Made by a program: the position numbers and the translations under genes. Shown here in pieces: positions 52,660 through 60,558 of a stretch of 64,000 bases of DNA (position 1 is the stretch's first letter; each line of letters opens with the position of its first letter). The notes under the pieces were generated by a model, which did no database searches, was not told the DNA's origin, and worked only from the letters and a program-made list of their open reading frames with translations. The DNA is taken from the NCBI RefSeq assembly GCF_022048975.1, contig NZ_JAKMHX010000025.1, forward strand, positions 1 to 64,000, in the 5' to 3' direction. This DNA is from Sporosarcina cyprini. GTDB lineage: Bacteria; Bacillota; Bacilli; Bacillales_A; Planococcaceae.

Positions 52660-54108
52660 ATGAAGAAACGACTACTAACGATTGCAGGTGCACTTCTGCT
52701 CGCAGGAAGCCTGCCTGTAGCCAGCTTTGCCGCAAGCACGAAACAGTTTTCGGATGTGCCATCAACGAAGCATTTTGCAGAAGCCGTGTACGATCTTGCA
52801 GACCGCAATATAATTGGTGGCTATCCGGACGGGACATTTAAGCCGGGCAATCCGATTACAAGGGGGCAGGCCGCCGCCATCATTGCAAAGATGACCAATT
52901 TAGACATGGACAATGTCAAAAATCCAGGTTTCAAAGATGTCACGACATCAAACGGTTCATACAAAGCGATCGCAGCCTTGTCGGAGAATGGAATTATTAG
53001 CGGCTACGGTGATGGCAAGTTTGGACCGAATGACCCGATTAAGCGGGGACAGATGGCATCGATTCTCGTTAAAGCATTCGATTTGCCTCGCGAATCCGTT
53101 ACGAACAATCCATTTACTGATATTGATAATTCGCTATCTCACCGAGAGAACATCCTGGCCATTTATGCACTTGGCATTACGACGGGAACTACTCCAACTA
53201 CGTTCAGCCCGAACGCGCCAATCACGAGAGGGCAGGCTGCGAAGATGCTGAAAGCAACGGAAGAGGCGAAACCGTCAATGCTGACGCTCAAGGCGAGTGA
53301 TTTAAAATGGACATCCGTACGGGTTGGGCAAACGGACACGGGTAATGGTGTCTTCAAAGTGTTTAAAGTGAATGGCAAAGAAGGATATACCGAGGATAAA
53401 ATCCAGCTCGTCCCCTTGAAAGAAGGGACTGGCCTATTAAACTTGCTAGGAACACCGATTAAAGGTTCTAATGTGAAGGATTATAAGAAGTACAATGTAC
53501 ATGTGAAAAAGGTAAACGGCGAGCTGCAGCTAACGTTGGAAGAGACTGAGGAAATGGCAGCGACGGAAGTTAAATTATATGGCCATCAAGGGAAAGTCAA
53601 AACAATCGCCTTATCAACGATGGAAGGGAAACAACTGTCCGACCAAGTTCCATTTAAGGAAGAAGAATTCTCTACTGTTTCCATAACGATCGATCAACCT
53701 GGCCAATATATTGCGACGCTGAAGCTTGAAGACGGGAAAGAAGTCCGATATGGAATTGAAGCACAAGCGAAGAAAGAACAAACCTATTACGACATCACGG
53801 TACTCAAGGAAGAACCGTCAGCCGTGTACAAAGAAATAGCAGAGTACAAAGGCAAATACAAACTTAGTGCAAATTCCGCGGATATTGCTGAAATCACGTT
53901 TGACGCGGATACAAATACATTTCACATTAAGGCAACCGGCAAAAAAGAAGGTACCATCTACGTTGACTATGAACAGAGGCTGACCGAAAAGTCGTGCGAT
54001 GATACGGAGTGCTACTTCTCTGCCTGGTCAGGTCTAATTGTTGGAGTCAAGCAGATGGGGTCCATTGTGAATGTGTTCGTAAAGCGGGATGCGGAGATTG
54101 ATCATTAA
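52660..54108 (+). CDS. SLH-domain surface protein, second
   Basis: 482 aa: signal peptide ending at about residue 25 (ASFAAS), three SLH repeats (about 27-205: KQFSDVPSTKHFAEAVYDLA, PGFKDVTTSNGSYKAIAALS, NPFTDIDNSLSHRENILAIY, each closing with TRGQAA- or KRGQMA-like). A beta-rich C-terminal part of 270 residues follows, ending with EKSCDDTECYFS, another close Cys pair. Start ATG 52660 follows GGAGAGGAG. Probably co-transcribed with the first SLH gene. Function beyond wall binding unknown. Confidence 0.9.
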   Translation: MKKRLLTIAGALLLAGSLPVASFAASTKQFSDVPSTKHFAEAVYDLADRNIIGGYPDGTFKPGNPITRGQAAAIIAKMTNLDMDNVKNPGFKDVTTSNGSYKAIAALSENGIISGYGDGKFGPNDPIKRGQMASILVKAFDLPRESVTNNPFTDIDNSLSHRENILAIYALGITTGTTPTTFSPNAPITRGQAAKMLKATEEAKPSMLTLKASDLKWTSVRVGQTDTGNGVFKVFKVNGKEGYTEDKIQLVPLKEGTGLLNLLGTPIKGSNVKDYKKYNVHVKKVNGELQLTLEETEEMAATEVKLYGHQGKVKTIALSTMEGKQLSDQVPFKEEEFSTVSITIDQPGQYIATLKLEDGKEVRYGIEAQAKKEQTYYDITVLKEEPSAVYKEIAEYKGKYKLSANSADIAEITFDADTNTFHIKATGKKEGTIYVDYEQRLTEKSCDDTECYFSAWSGLIVGVKQMGSIVNVFVKRDAEIDH

Positions 54109-54119
54109 GAAAAAATTAA

Positions 54120-54158
54120 AACATCAGGTACCTAGTTAATAGGTGCCTGGTGTTTTTT
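54120..54158 (+). terminator. Terminator of the SLH genes
   Basis: ACATCAGGTACCT (54121-54133) pairs with AGGTGCCTGGTGT (54141-54153) with two G-U pairs, followed by seven Ts. Resembles other AGGTNCCTGG hairpins in the window. Confidence 0.9.
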
Positions 54159-54337
54159 TAAGTTAAATCTATTTAAGCAGTTTCGATAAGCAAAGCCATC
54201 CGTGCTCCATCATTTCCTGTATCATCTTATATAAAAGTTGGTAGGATTCAAATACTATGTGAAGCAGCGTAATTAATTTCAAAACAAAAATGAACTTTTC
54301 AGCGACATGCTGACTCTTATAGGGGAGAGGTGAGATC

Positions 54338-54865
54338 GTGAAGGTTGTTCAGTTAGTGAGGAAAGCGAAAAAAGGGAACAAAAAAGCGTTGCTGGAGCTG
54401 ATTATGGCGCAGCAGGATGACTATTATCGACTCGCCCTGTCCTATATGGGAAATGCCCATGACGCCATGGATGCAATGGAAGAGATGATTGTCAGCTTAT
54501 ACGCGAACATGGGCCAGCTGAAAAAGGAAGAGGCGTTCTATAGCTGGAGCAAAACCATTCTGGTGAATCGCTGCAAGCAAATGCTGAAGAAACAGCAAAA
54601 AGTAGTGCTCATAGATGAATGGGAGCCAGCATCTGCAGATGTACATAATCCGTATGAACAAAAGGAACAGCATATGGAACTGCAGGAGATGCTACTGCTA
54701 GTGAATGATTACCAGAAAGAAGCCATCGAGTTGAAATACTTTCATGACCTGGACTACGAAACAATTGCCGGCATGACGAATGTGTCGATTGGAACCGTGA
54801 AGTCGAGGATCTTTCAAGGGTTGAAGAAAATAAGAGACCAGTATAGGGGTGAGACCCATGAATGA
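54338..54865 (+). CDS. ECF-type RNA polymerase sigma factor (DUF4179-associated)
   Basis: 175 aa from GTG 54338 (GGGAGAGGTGAG upstream). Region 2: ALLELIMAQQDDYYRLALSY, AHDAMDAMEEMIVSLYANM; region 4: NDYQKEAIELKYFHDLDYET, IAGMTNVSIGTVKSRIFQGL. Overlaps its anti-sigma gene by 8 bp. It lies next to SLH genes that carry an ECF promoter and is a candidate for driving them. The leader has TGAACTTTT near 54290 but no CGTC element at the right distance. Confidence 0.9.
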   Translation: MKVVQLVRKAKKGNKKALLELIMAQQDDYYRLALSYMGNAHDAMDAMEEMIVSLYANMGQLKKEEAFYSWSKTILVNRCKQMLKKQQKVVLIDEWEPASADVHNPYEQKEQHMELQEMLLLVNDYQKEAIELKYFHDLDYETIAGMTNVSIGTVKSRIFQGLKKIRDQYRGETHE

Positions 54866-56135
54866 ATTCGAAAAACGATTAAAGGAAGAGAGACAGCGCA
54901 TGGAATCGGTAACGGCGCCACCGGAATTGGAAGGACGGCTCTGGCAGGCATTAGAAGCAGCTCCTGCTCCCGTCAAAAAGAAGCCGAAACCCAAATGGCC
55001 TATGGCAGTTGCTGCGTTCCTGCTCGTCTGTCTCATTGGCTATAACTACAATGGATTGGCCTATTACGGAAAGAAAATCATAGGATTTGATGAACTTATG
55101 AGCGGCACATTGGCCGAACTGAATGACAAAGGAATGGGGCAGACGATCGGAGAACAGGTGCAGCTCGAGGACGGCACAACTTTGAAGGTCGATGGCATTA
55201 TGACAGACGCTAATCAATTAATTCTCTATTACACGCTTTCGAACGTGAAAGACATGGAGCACGACATCTCCTTTGGGAAAATTACAGGTTTCTTAACGGA
55301 TTCCAACAGAGGGAATGGAATGTCGAGCTTCAATGAAGAGAAATCTGAAATTAAAGGCCAGCTCTCTTTCGACCCGGTCAGCCCGTTTGCGAAGAAACTG
55401 ACCTTGGAAGTGGAGAAATCGACGGATGACGGCCAATGGGTAACGAGCACAATCACATTCCCATATGATCCGAACCAAGCCATGCAAACCGAAATCAAAC
55501 AAAAGTTAATGAAGAAAGTGAAAGTCGACAAAGGAACCATCACCTTTAAAACAATCACTGCCACCCCGACCATCACCATCATCAAAGGATCAGTGAACGT
55601 AGAAAATCTCGACCGGGTCCAACTCCCGTTTGAACAAGTGGTCCTGCGTGCCAACGGAAAAGAAGTACAACAAATAGGTACCGGAACACACTCTTCCATA
55701 GGCGGCACCAAATTTGAAATTAGTTTCGATGCGCTGCCAAAGAAAGTCGATTCCTTAGAACTCGTCGTCAAGGAATTCGTCGGCTACACAAAAGTCGATG
55801 AAACCATTCCGCTACACCCAATTCAAAATCAAGCCTTTCAATTGAAAGGAGAAGACCTATGGGTGAAAGACGTGAAGAAAACGGAAGAAGGAGTTCTCAT
55901 TACGATTGCCTCTGATGTAGATGTCCTCTTGGACGGCGTAACGATCGAGGGCGAGGGAGGGGAGGTTCCTCTGAAAACGACGATTCGTCAAGATTATAAG
56001 GAGCTTGATGATGGAAGGATGGTTAAGGAGCGGACTTTGTTGTTCGAGACGGATGTCGTGCCGGATACGTTGAGTGTGAAGGGGATGCATCATATGAAGT
56101 TGGTTGATGAGGTGGTTGAGATTTTGGTGGAGTAG
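54858..56135 (+). CDS. DUF4179-type anti-sigma factor
   Basis: 425 aa from ATG 54858 (AGGGGTG upstream). A short cytosolic N-terminus (MNEFEKRLKEERQRMESVTA), one membrane helix (about 50-66, WPMAVAAFLLVCLIGY), then an outside DUF4179 domain (GFDELMSGTLAELNDKGMGQ, EDGTTLKVDGIMTDANQLIL, FPYDPNQAMQTEI) and further beta structure to the end. Binds and restrains the co-encoded sigma factor and probably senses wall or membrane stress. Confidence 0.87.
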   Translation: MNEFEKRLKEERQRMESVTAPPELEGRLWQALEAAPAPVKKKPKPKWPMAVAAFLLVCLIGYNYNGLAYYGKKIIGFDELMSGTLAELNDKGMGQTIGEQVQLEDGTTLKVDGIMTDANQLILYYTLSNVKDMEHDISFGKITGFLTDSNRGNGMSSFNEEKSEIKGQLSFDPVSPFAKKLTLEVEKSTDDGQWVTSTITFPYDPNQAMQTEIKQKLMKKVKVDKGTITFKTITATPTITIIKGSVNVENLDRVQLPFEQVVLRANGKEVQQIGTGTHSSIGGTKFEISFDALPKKVDSLELVVKEFVGYTKVDETIPLHPIQNQAFQLKGEDLWVKDVKKTEEGVLITIASDVDVLLDGVTIEGEGGEVPLKTTIRQDYKELDDGRMVKERTLLFETDVVPDTLSVKGMHHMKLVDEVVEILVE

Positions 56136-56165
56136 CAGAAAGCTTGTAGGCTTGTATGCGGGTAC

Positions 56166-56273
56166 ATGTGCCAGAAACATTCATATTCAACCAATTCTAA
56201 TGAAAATAAGTCGAGTGCAATAAGGAAAAACGTTGAACAACTGATTGAGGATATTAAGAAAATCGGCCGATAA
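56166..56273 (+). CDS. Possible 35-residue ORF
   Basis: ATG 56166 to TAA 56273 reads a hydrophilic peptide containing SSAIRKNVEQLIEDIKKIGR, a regular helix. No convincing ribosome site, though it is followed closely by a strong terminator (56291). Either a small gene or the tail of a lost one. Family not recognised. Confidence 0.3.
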   Translation: MCQKHSYSTNSNENKSSAIRKNVEQLIEDIKKIGR

Positions 56274-56290
56274 CGAAAAGTCGGTCATCA

Positions 56291-56332
56291 AAAGTGCCAG
56301 GTTCTTAAGAAACAAAGGAACCTGGCACTTTT
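56291..56332. terminator. Strong bidirectional hairpin terminator
   Basis: Perfect 14-bp stem AAAGTGCCAGGTTC (56291-56304) / GAACCTGGCACTTT (56318-56331), 13-base loop, A-run before and T-run after. Serves the anti-sigma operon (+) and the converging lipoprotein gene (-). Confidence 0.88.
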
Positions 56333-56353
56333 CCTGCTGGCAAGCTGGGGGAT

Positions 56354-57151
56354 TCATTTTTCTTCAATAAAAACAGGGAAGTCGTGTTCAAAAATCGTTT
56401 GGAAGGAAGCAAGCTTTGCTTCAGCCTCTTCAATTGTTTCATAAGTACCCAGCTCCATATAAAAGCTGCTCTCCTCTGTATTAAAAGGATCACCGCTTTC
56501 ACGCAAGTAGCGGATCCCTTCTTCTTCATAGACCCTCTCTTCCATATTGCCAAGTTCATGTCCGAGTGGATAGGCGTCCGTCCGAATCGTATAGAAAGGA
56601 TCGTTTCCTTCTTCAACAGGTAGCTGCAGAATACTTACAACTACTTCTGCTGGATCTGCATATTCGCGGATCTGATAATGGACAGGGGCGCTAAACACAA
56701 TCACAAAACGCCAAGCGGAGTCATCGTGCGTCATAACCCAATAGGCATCTTCAACCAAATCACTTTTCTGTAAAGCTGAAAAATCCCTAGCGTCAAACGC
56801 TCGTACGCCGTGCATCGTAAAAGACATGGTGTACGGTTGTTCTTGTACGCTCACATTGAAATAAGGGGCAACGAGCTGTGGTTTCTGAGTTGACGCATCA
56901 CTTCGCTGCGTAAAACCGATATGAATATGCTCGACGTGCTCATCTTTTTCTAACGTAATGGTACGAATGTTGACGTTATCTGTAATCTCTCCACCAGACC
57001 CCTTGCCATCTTCGAAAGATACTTCTTTCACTAAGTTTCCAGTTATGTTTGAAGGCGGTAGCATATCTATAGCTACTTCCGAAGATTTATCTGAAACTGT
57101 GCTGCAACCCACGCATATGAAAAGAACGGATAATAAGGTGAAGATCTTCAT
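56354..57151 (-). CDS. Lipoprotein with SPOR-like C-terminus
   Basis: 265 aa with a short signal peptide and lipobox CVGC (followed by STVSDK). The middle is beta-rich (EHVEHIHIGFTQRSD, YTMSFTMHGVRAFDARDF, WRFVIVFSAPVHYQIREYA). The end, SSFYMELGTYETIEEAEAKL then ASFQTIFEHDFPVFIEEK, has the rhythm of a SPOR repeat (peptidoglycan-binding). The middle part recalls AMIN-type sheets. Function unknown; probably a wall-associated lipoprotein. Monocistronic. Confidence 0.7.
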   Translation of the reverse strand: MKIFTLLSVLFICVGCSTVSDKSSEVAIDMLPPSNITGNLVKEVSFEDGKGSGGEITDNVNIRTITLEKDEHVEHIHIGFTQRSDASTQKPQLVAPYFNVSVQEQPYTMSFTMHGVRAFDARDFSALQKSDLVEDAYWVMTHDDSAWRFVIVFSAPVHYQIREYADPAEVVVSILQLPVEEGNDPFYTIRTDAYPLGHELGNMEERVYEEEGIRYLRESGDPFNTEESSFYMELGTYETIEEAEAKLASFQTIFEHDFPVFIEEK

Positions 57152-57380
57152 GTACCGCGCCCCTTTTTAAAATATTGGAAACGTTTACTGATATCTCTAT
57201 CTTAGACGTTTACTATATGAAAGACAATACGATTCCTGCCTCCTGACGAGTGGTTAACCGGCAAAAGTACATAAGAAAAGGAACCACTCAGCTGTCTTGT
57301 CGGGCAGTAGAGAGTGTTCAATGATTAGTGAAACTATGTTGCCTGTTGTCTCGTATGAAAAAGTAGGGAGGAGGGATGAA

Positions 57381-59318
57381 TTGAAGAAAATAGTTAGCGT
57401 CCTATGTCTGCTTCTTTTATTGACGATCGTCCGATCACCGTTTGCAAGCGCGAAATCATTTTCAATCGATCAGGTCGATATCAACGCATATGTGTTGGAT
57501 AATGGTGATCTGTACGTTGAAGAATTATTCACATATACCTTTTCAGGCGCATATAACGGAACCACGCGAACGATCGGGAACGAAAACCACGCGGGCGTCC
57601 AGTATTTCGAAGGCTATCTTGTACCGATGGATACGGACCTGACGCGTTATGACAATAGCACGTTTGCACCGCTACAAGTAAAGCGGGAGGACTTGACGTT
57701 CAAAATCCATACCCCTTCCGAGAATGAACAGAAGAAAGTGTTTTATCGTTATTTGATCAGCGGGGCCGCCAAAAAATATCAAGACACCGGGCAACTCTAT
57801 TGGCGCTTCTTTGATGATATGAACGATACGGACTTACACAACCTTCGTATTCGATTCATATTATCGGGAGATAAGGATGCGACATTGGCAGGGAAGGCGT
57901 ATCTTCATAGCTTCACAGGCAAATTAACAAAATCCGATGCCAAAGGATTCGTCTATACGACAGACGAATTGGAAGCGTACAACAAGGTGGAAATCCGCTT
58001 TTTATTCCCTGAAACATTCTTGAAGAATGTCCCCTATACCCGTGACTCGCCCATGTTAGCAGAATTTGCGGCGGAGGAGGCCGCCTACGCTGATTGGATG
58101 AGGAAAAGAGAAAAAGCCCTTCCAATGGTCGGAGGACTTAACATCTTCTTCTTGGGAACTGCACTTTTATTATTGATCATCGCTATTCTGTATCCACGGC
58201 GTCTGTACCGGCTATTATTATCGAAACCGCGGATCCATCAACTAGAAGAGATAGACTCGTTTCTTCTAGCGATCCTCGAACGAAAAGGGAAAGTCAAACC
58301 GGACGCCATTTCCGCGGCTTTGTTGCGACTTCGCCAAAAAGGGATTGTCACGATGGAGAAGGTTCCGTCAAACGCCATCTACAGAGGTGATTACAACGCT
58401 CCGGATTACACATTCCGGTTCAAAGTAGTGACGGATACAAGCTCGCTGAATGAGTATGAAAAAGACATGATCGATTGGCTGTTTGAGGAGGATGCGGAGG
58501 GGACACTCGCTTTTTCATTGGATCAATTCCCGTTCCTTACAAAACAACAAAGCGAAAAGAATTGGCGGCTCGAATCGGATTATTCCAGTCGGTCCAAACA
58601 GCTCATGAAGCGTTTCAAAGAGTGGCAGAAAATCGTGCAAAAAGACCCGGACGTAATGACGTATGTTGCCTCCAATCCCGTGCGCAAGTATCTTATGCTG
58701 CTCGGTGTTCCTTTGTGGATCGCCTTTGCAAGTGTGAATCTCTGGATGCTTACAGGGGACCTGGAGGACGTCGGTGTCCTGCTGCTTCTTGTAATAGCAG
58801 GAGCTATCGTTTTGTATGTGAAGCGAAACTGGCTGATTGCGCTGCCGCTCTATTTTGTGTGGGGAATTATTTGCGTGGAAGGATTATCGGACGGCACGGA
58901 CGACGTGTACGCATTGTTCGCCATCGGCACCATACTACTATTCATAACGGCATTACTGCTGCCGCTGCGAGATATAAAACGGAAAGCGGCCCGTATTATA
59001 AAGGTGCTAAAGCGTTCAAGAAGGACGTCAAGTCAGGGGAGTTTGACTTCCAGCAGGTACTTGGCGGATAAGTGGTATGAGCATGCCATTTCCCTCGGCC
59101 TGTTCATCCCGCTCTTTGTAAAGTACACGAAGAACGTGCCGGAGAACTTAGCCTCGCTACCACCAATGACCGTCCACCTGACTGAACTGCTGACCGCGTT
59201 TCACTACACGCATCATTATTACTACATCCACATGCACTCGTCCTCGGGATCTGGCGGAAGCTCTGGCGGTAGTGGTGGCAGCGGATCGGGCGGTGGCGGG
59301 GGTGCTGGGGCGTTTTGA
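57381..59318 (+). CDS. DUF2207 membrane protein with Gly-rich tail
   Basis: 645 aa from TTG 57381 (GGGAGGAGG upstream). Signal peptide (MKKIVSVLCLLLLL... to about 24), outside DUF2207 domain (about 26-250: YVLDNGDLYVEELFTYTFSG, GTTRTIG, YWRFFDDMNDTDL), a membrane helix at about 255-275, a cytosolic part, three to four more helices (about 435-535) and a C-terminal tail of G/S repeats ending GGGGGAGAF. Typical of the DUF2207/YlaX-type predicted membrane proteins of Bacillota. Function unknown; envelope role inferred. Confidence 0.87.
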   Translation: MKKIVSVLCLLLLLTIVRSPFASAKSFSIDQVDINAYVLDNGDLYVEELFTYTFSGAYNGTTRTIGNENHAGVQYFEGYLVPMDTDLTRYDNSTFAPLQVKREDLTFKIHTPSENEQKKVFYRYLISGAAKKYQDTGQLYWRFFDDMNDTDLHNLRIRFILSGDKDATLAGKAYLHSFTGKLTKSDAKGFVYTTDELEAYNKVEIRFLFPETFLKNVPYTRDSPMLAEFAAEEAAYADWMRKREKALPMVGGLNIFFLGTALLLLIIAILYPRRLYRLLLSKPRIHQLEEIDSFLLAILERKGKVKPDAISAALLRLRQKGIVTMEKVPSNAIYRGDYNAPDYTFRFKVVTDTSSLNEYEKDMIDWLFEEDAEGTLAFSLDQFPFLTKQQSEKNWRLESDYSSRSKQLMKRFKEWQKIVQKDPDVMTYVASNPVRKYLMLLGVPLWIAFASVNLWMLTGDLEDVGVLLLLVIAGAIVLYVKRNWLIALPLYFVWGIICVEGLSDGTDDVYALFAIGTILLFITALLLPLRDIKRKAARIIKVLKRSRRTSSQGSLTSSRYLADKWYEHAISLGLFIPLFVKYTKNVPENLASLPPMTVHLTELLTAFHYTHHYYYIHMHSSSGSGGSSGGSGGSGSGGGGGAGAF

Positions 59319-59431
59319 GATTTAGCGTAGGATAAGAAAAGCTGAATTTCTGCGAAATGTTTAGCTAATTACAGTTACAGCCGCATGAAGAGCGGTTCCA
59401 TTAGGATTGTTGAGATTTTTTCCTTGAAAAG

Positions 59432-59483
59432 AGTAACCCCCACTAAATTCCTCGCCAAAGGTAGTGGGGGGTTACTTTTTTTG
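59432..59483 (+). terminator. Terminator after the DUF2207 gene
   Basis: AGTAACCCCCACTA (59432-59445) pairs with TAGTGGGGGGTTACT (59462-59476) with one bulge, then Ts. Confidence 0.9.
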
Positions 59484-59611
59484 TTGGTGAAAAGGACGAT
59501 TTAGTAACCACCCTACGCTAACGCGCAAGTAAGCAGGATAGTTACTTTTCACAAAAATACTCACAGCTTGCCAATCGCTCGCCATGCGGTATTTCAGGGA
59601 AACTTGATCGA

Positions 59612-59974
59612 TCAATCAATCATCTCCACGACTTTAGGGTCAAAGGAAGTGAAATGATATGTCCAGCAATCTGAACGTTCTGTCCCGACCTCATGGCCGT
59701 TGATACATACTCGGTTCAAACCATCACAACCATCCTGGCCACAACAACCATTCAATCGGCTTTGATCCCAATGGTAGTTGCAATTAATTACGTCATGATT
59801 GTTTACAACAATTTCTGTGCTCTTCATATGAGGAAGTACCTTGTCTGTGAAGGAGTAAACCCCTCTCGGCAAATAGTCTTTGCCAGATGCTTCTCGATCC
59901 AGTCCGGAAATATCCGTCATTTCCTGCAAGTCATTCGTAACAGCAACACCGCAAGTTTTGCAGTATAATTTCAT
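59612..59974 (-). CDS. Cys-rich hypothetical protein with probable zinc sites
   Basis: 120 aa: an N-terminal YCKTCGVAV zinc-ribbon half (CxxC), a middle region, then RLNGCCGQDGCDGLNRVCIN and a late DCWTYHFTS. The cysteines fit two metal sites. I recall the pattern (RLNGCCG.DG.DG.NRVCINGHE) from a conserved uncharacterised family but can name no function. Start ATG 59974 follows AGGAGG on the minus strand. Confidence 0.7.
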   Translation of the reverse strand: MKLYCKTCGVAVTNDLQEMTDISGLDREASGKDYLPRGVYSFTDKVLPHMKSTEIVVNNHDVINCNYHWDQSRLNGCCGQDGCDGLNRVCINGHEVGTERSDCWTYHFTSFDPKVVEMID

Positions 59975-60558
59975 TTAATTACCTCCTATCTTTATCAATA
60001 AAATAAGGTCGAATTAATTACCACAAATTATACACGACAGACACGAATGATTGCCAAGTGAATCATTTTAGAATCCATCATTCTTACTAATACCTATTTA
60101 CAGGTGGTTGAACACCTACCTTTCGTACAATCAACCATTTGTAATAGGTGTTTTTGTCGTGACTGGAAAAATATTTTCAATCCAAGTATCCTTTTTCGCC
60201 AAACCACTTTGTCTACTAAAGACCTGCCGTGAGCTGGCCTAGCGCGTTCTCGACGCCAGCCCCAAAATGGACGTGTCCCTGTATTGTGAAGCGACCGGCA
60301 GACAACGAATGGCCAGGAAGATGAAGAAGCAGGCGCTGGTGTGTCCTTGTTATTTTGGGGAAGTGGGGATAATGAAATAGAGCTGAAAATTGTTAATCGA
60401 TTATAGGGTCCTTTTCTTCTATTTGTAGGATAGATGCGTTTTGCTAAGGAGCTTGCGAATCATGTGGAAATATAAGACAATGGAACTAACTAATTTACTT
60501 AAATCTTAGAATCTATTCTTCATGTCAAATTATTCTACTACAAAGCAGGTGTGTAACT
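59975..60558. other. Non-coding interval with a hairpin and a possible structured region
   Basis: 580 bp without a credible gene. AACACCTA (60111-60118) and TAGGTGTT (60145-60152) with a T-run look like a terminator. Positions about 60225-60370 are distinctly GC-richer than the flanks and contain CCCCAAAAT (60262-60270) facing ATTTTGGGG (about 60352-60360); this could be a structured RNA or gene debris. The helicase gene's AGGTG ribosome site ends the interval. Confidence 0.35.

Noticed and set aside
54280-54337. Autoregulatory ECF promoter for the second sigma gene
   Set aside because: TGAACTTTT is present near 54290, but no CGTC or CGTA element lies 16-17 bases downstream; the first ECF gene at 31881 likewise shows none.
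57175-57190. Catabolite-response-like site (TGGAAACGTTTACT)
   Set aside because: It differs from the cre consensus at two conserved positions and lies far from the DUF2207 start; not supported.
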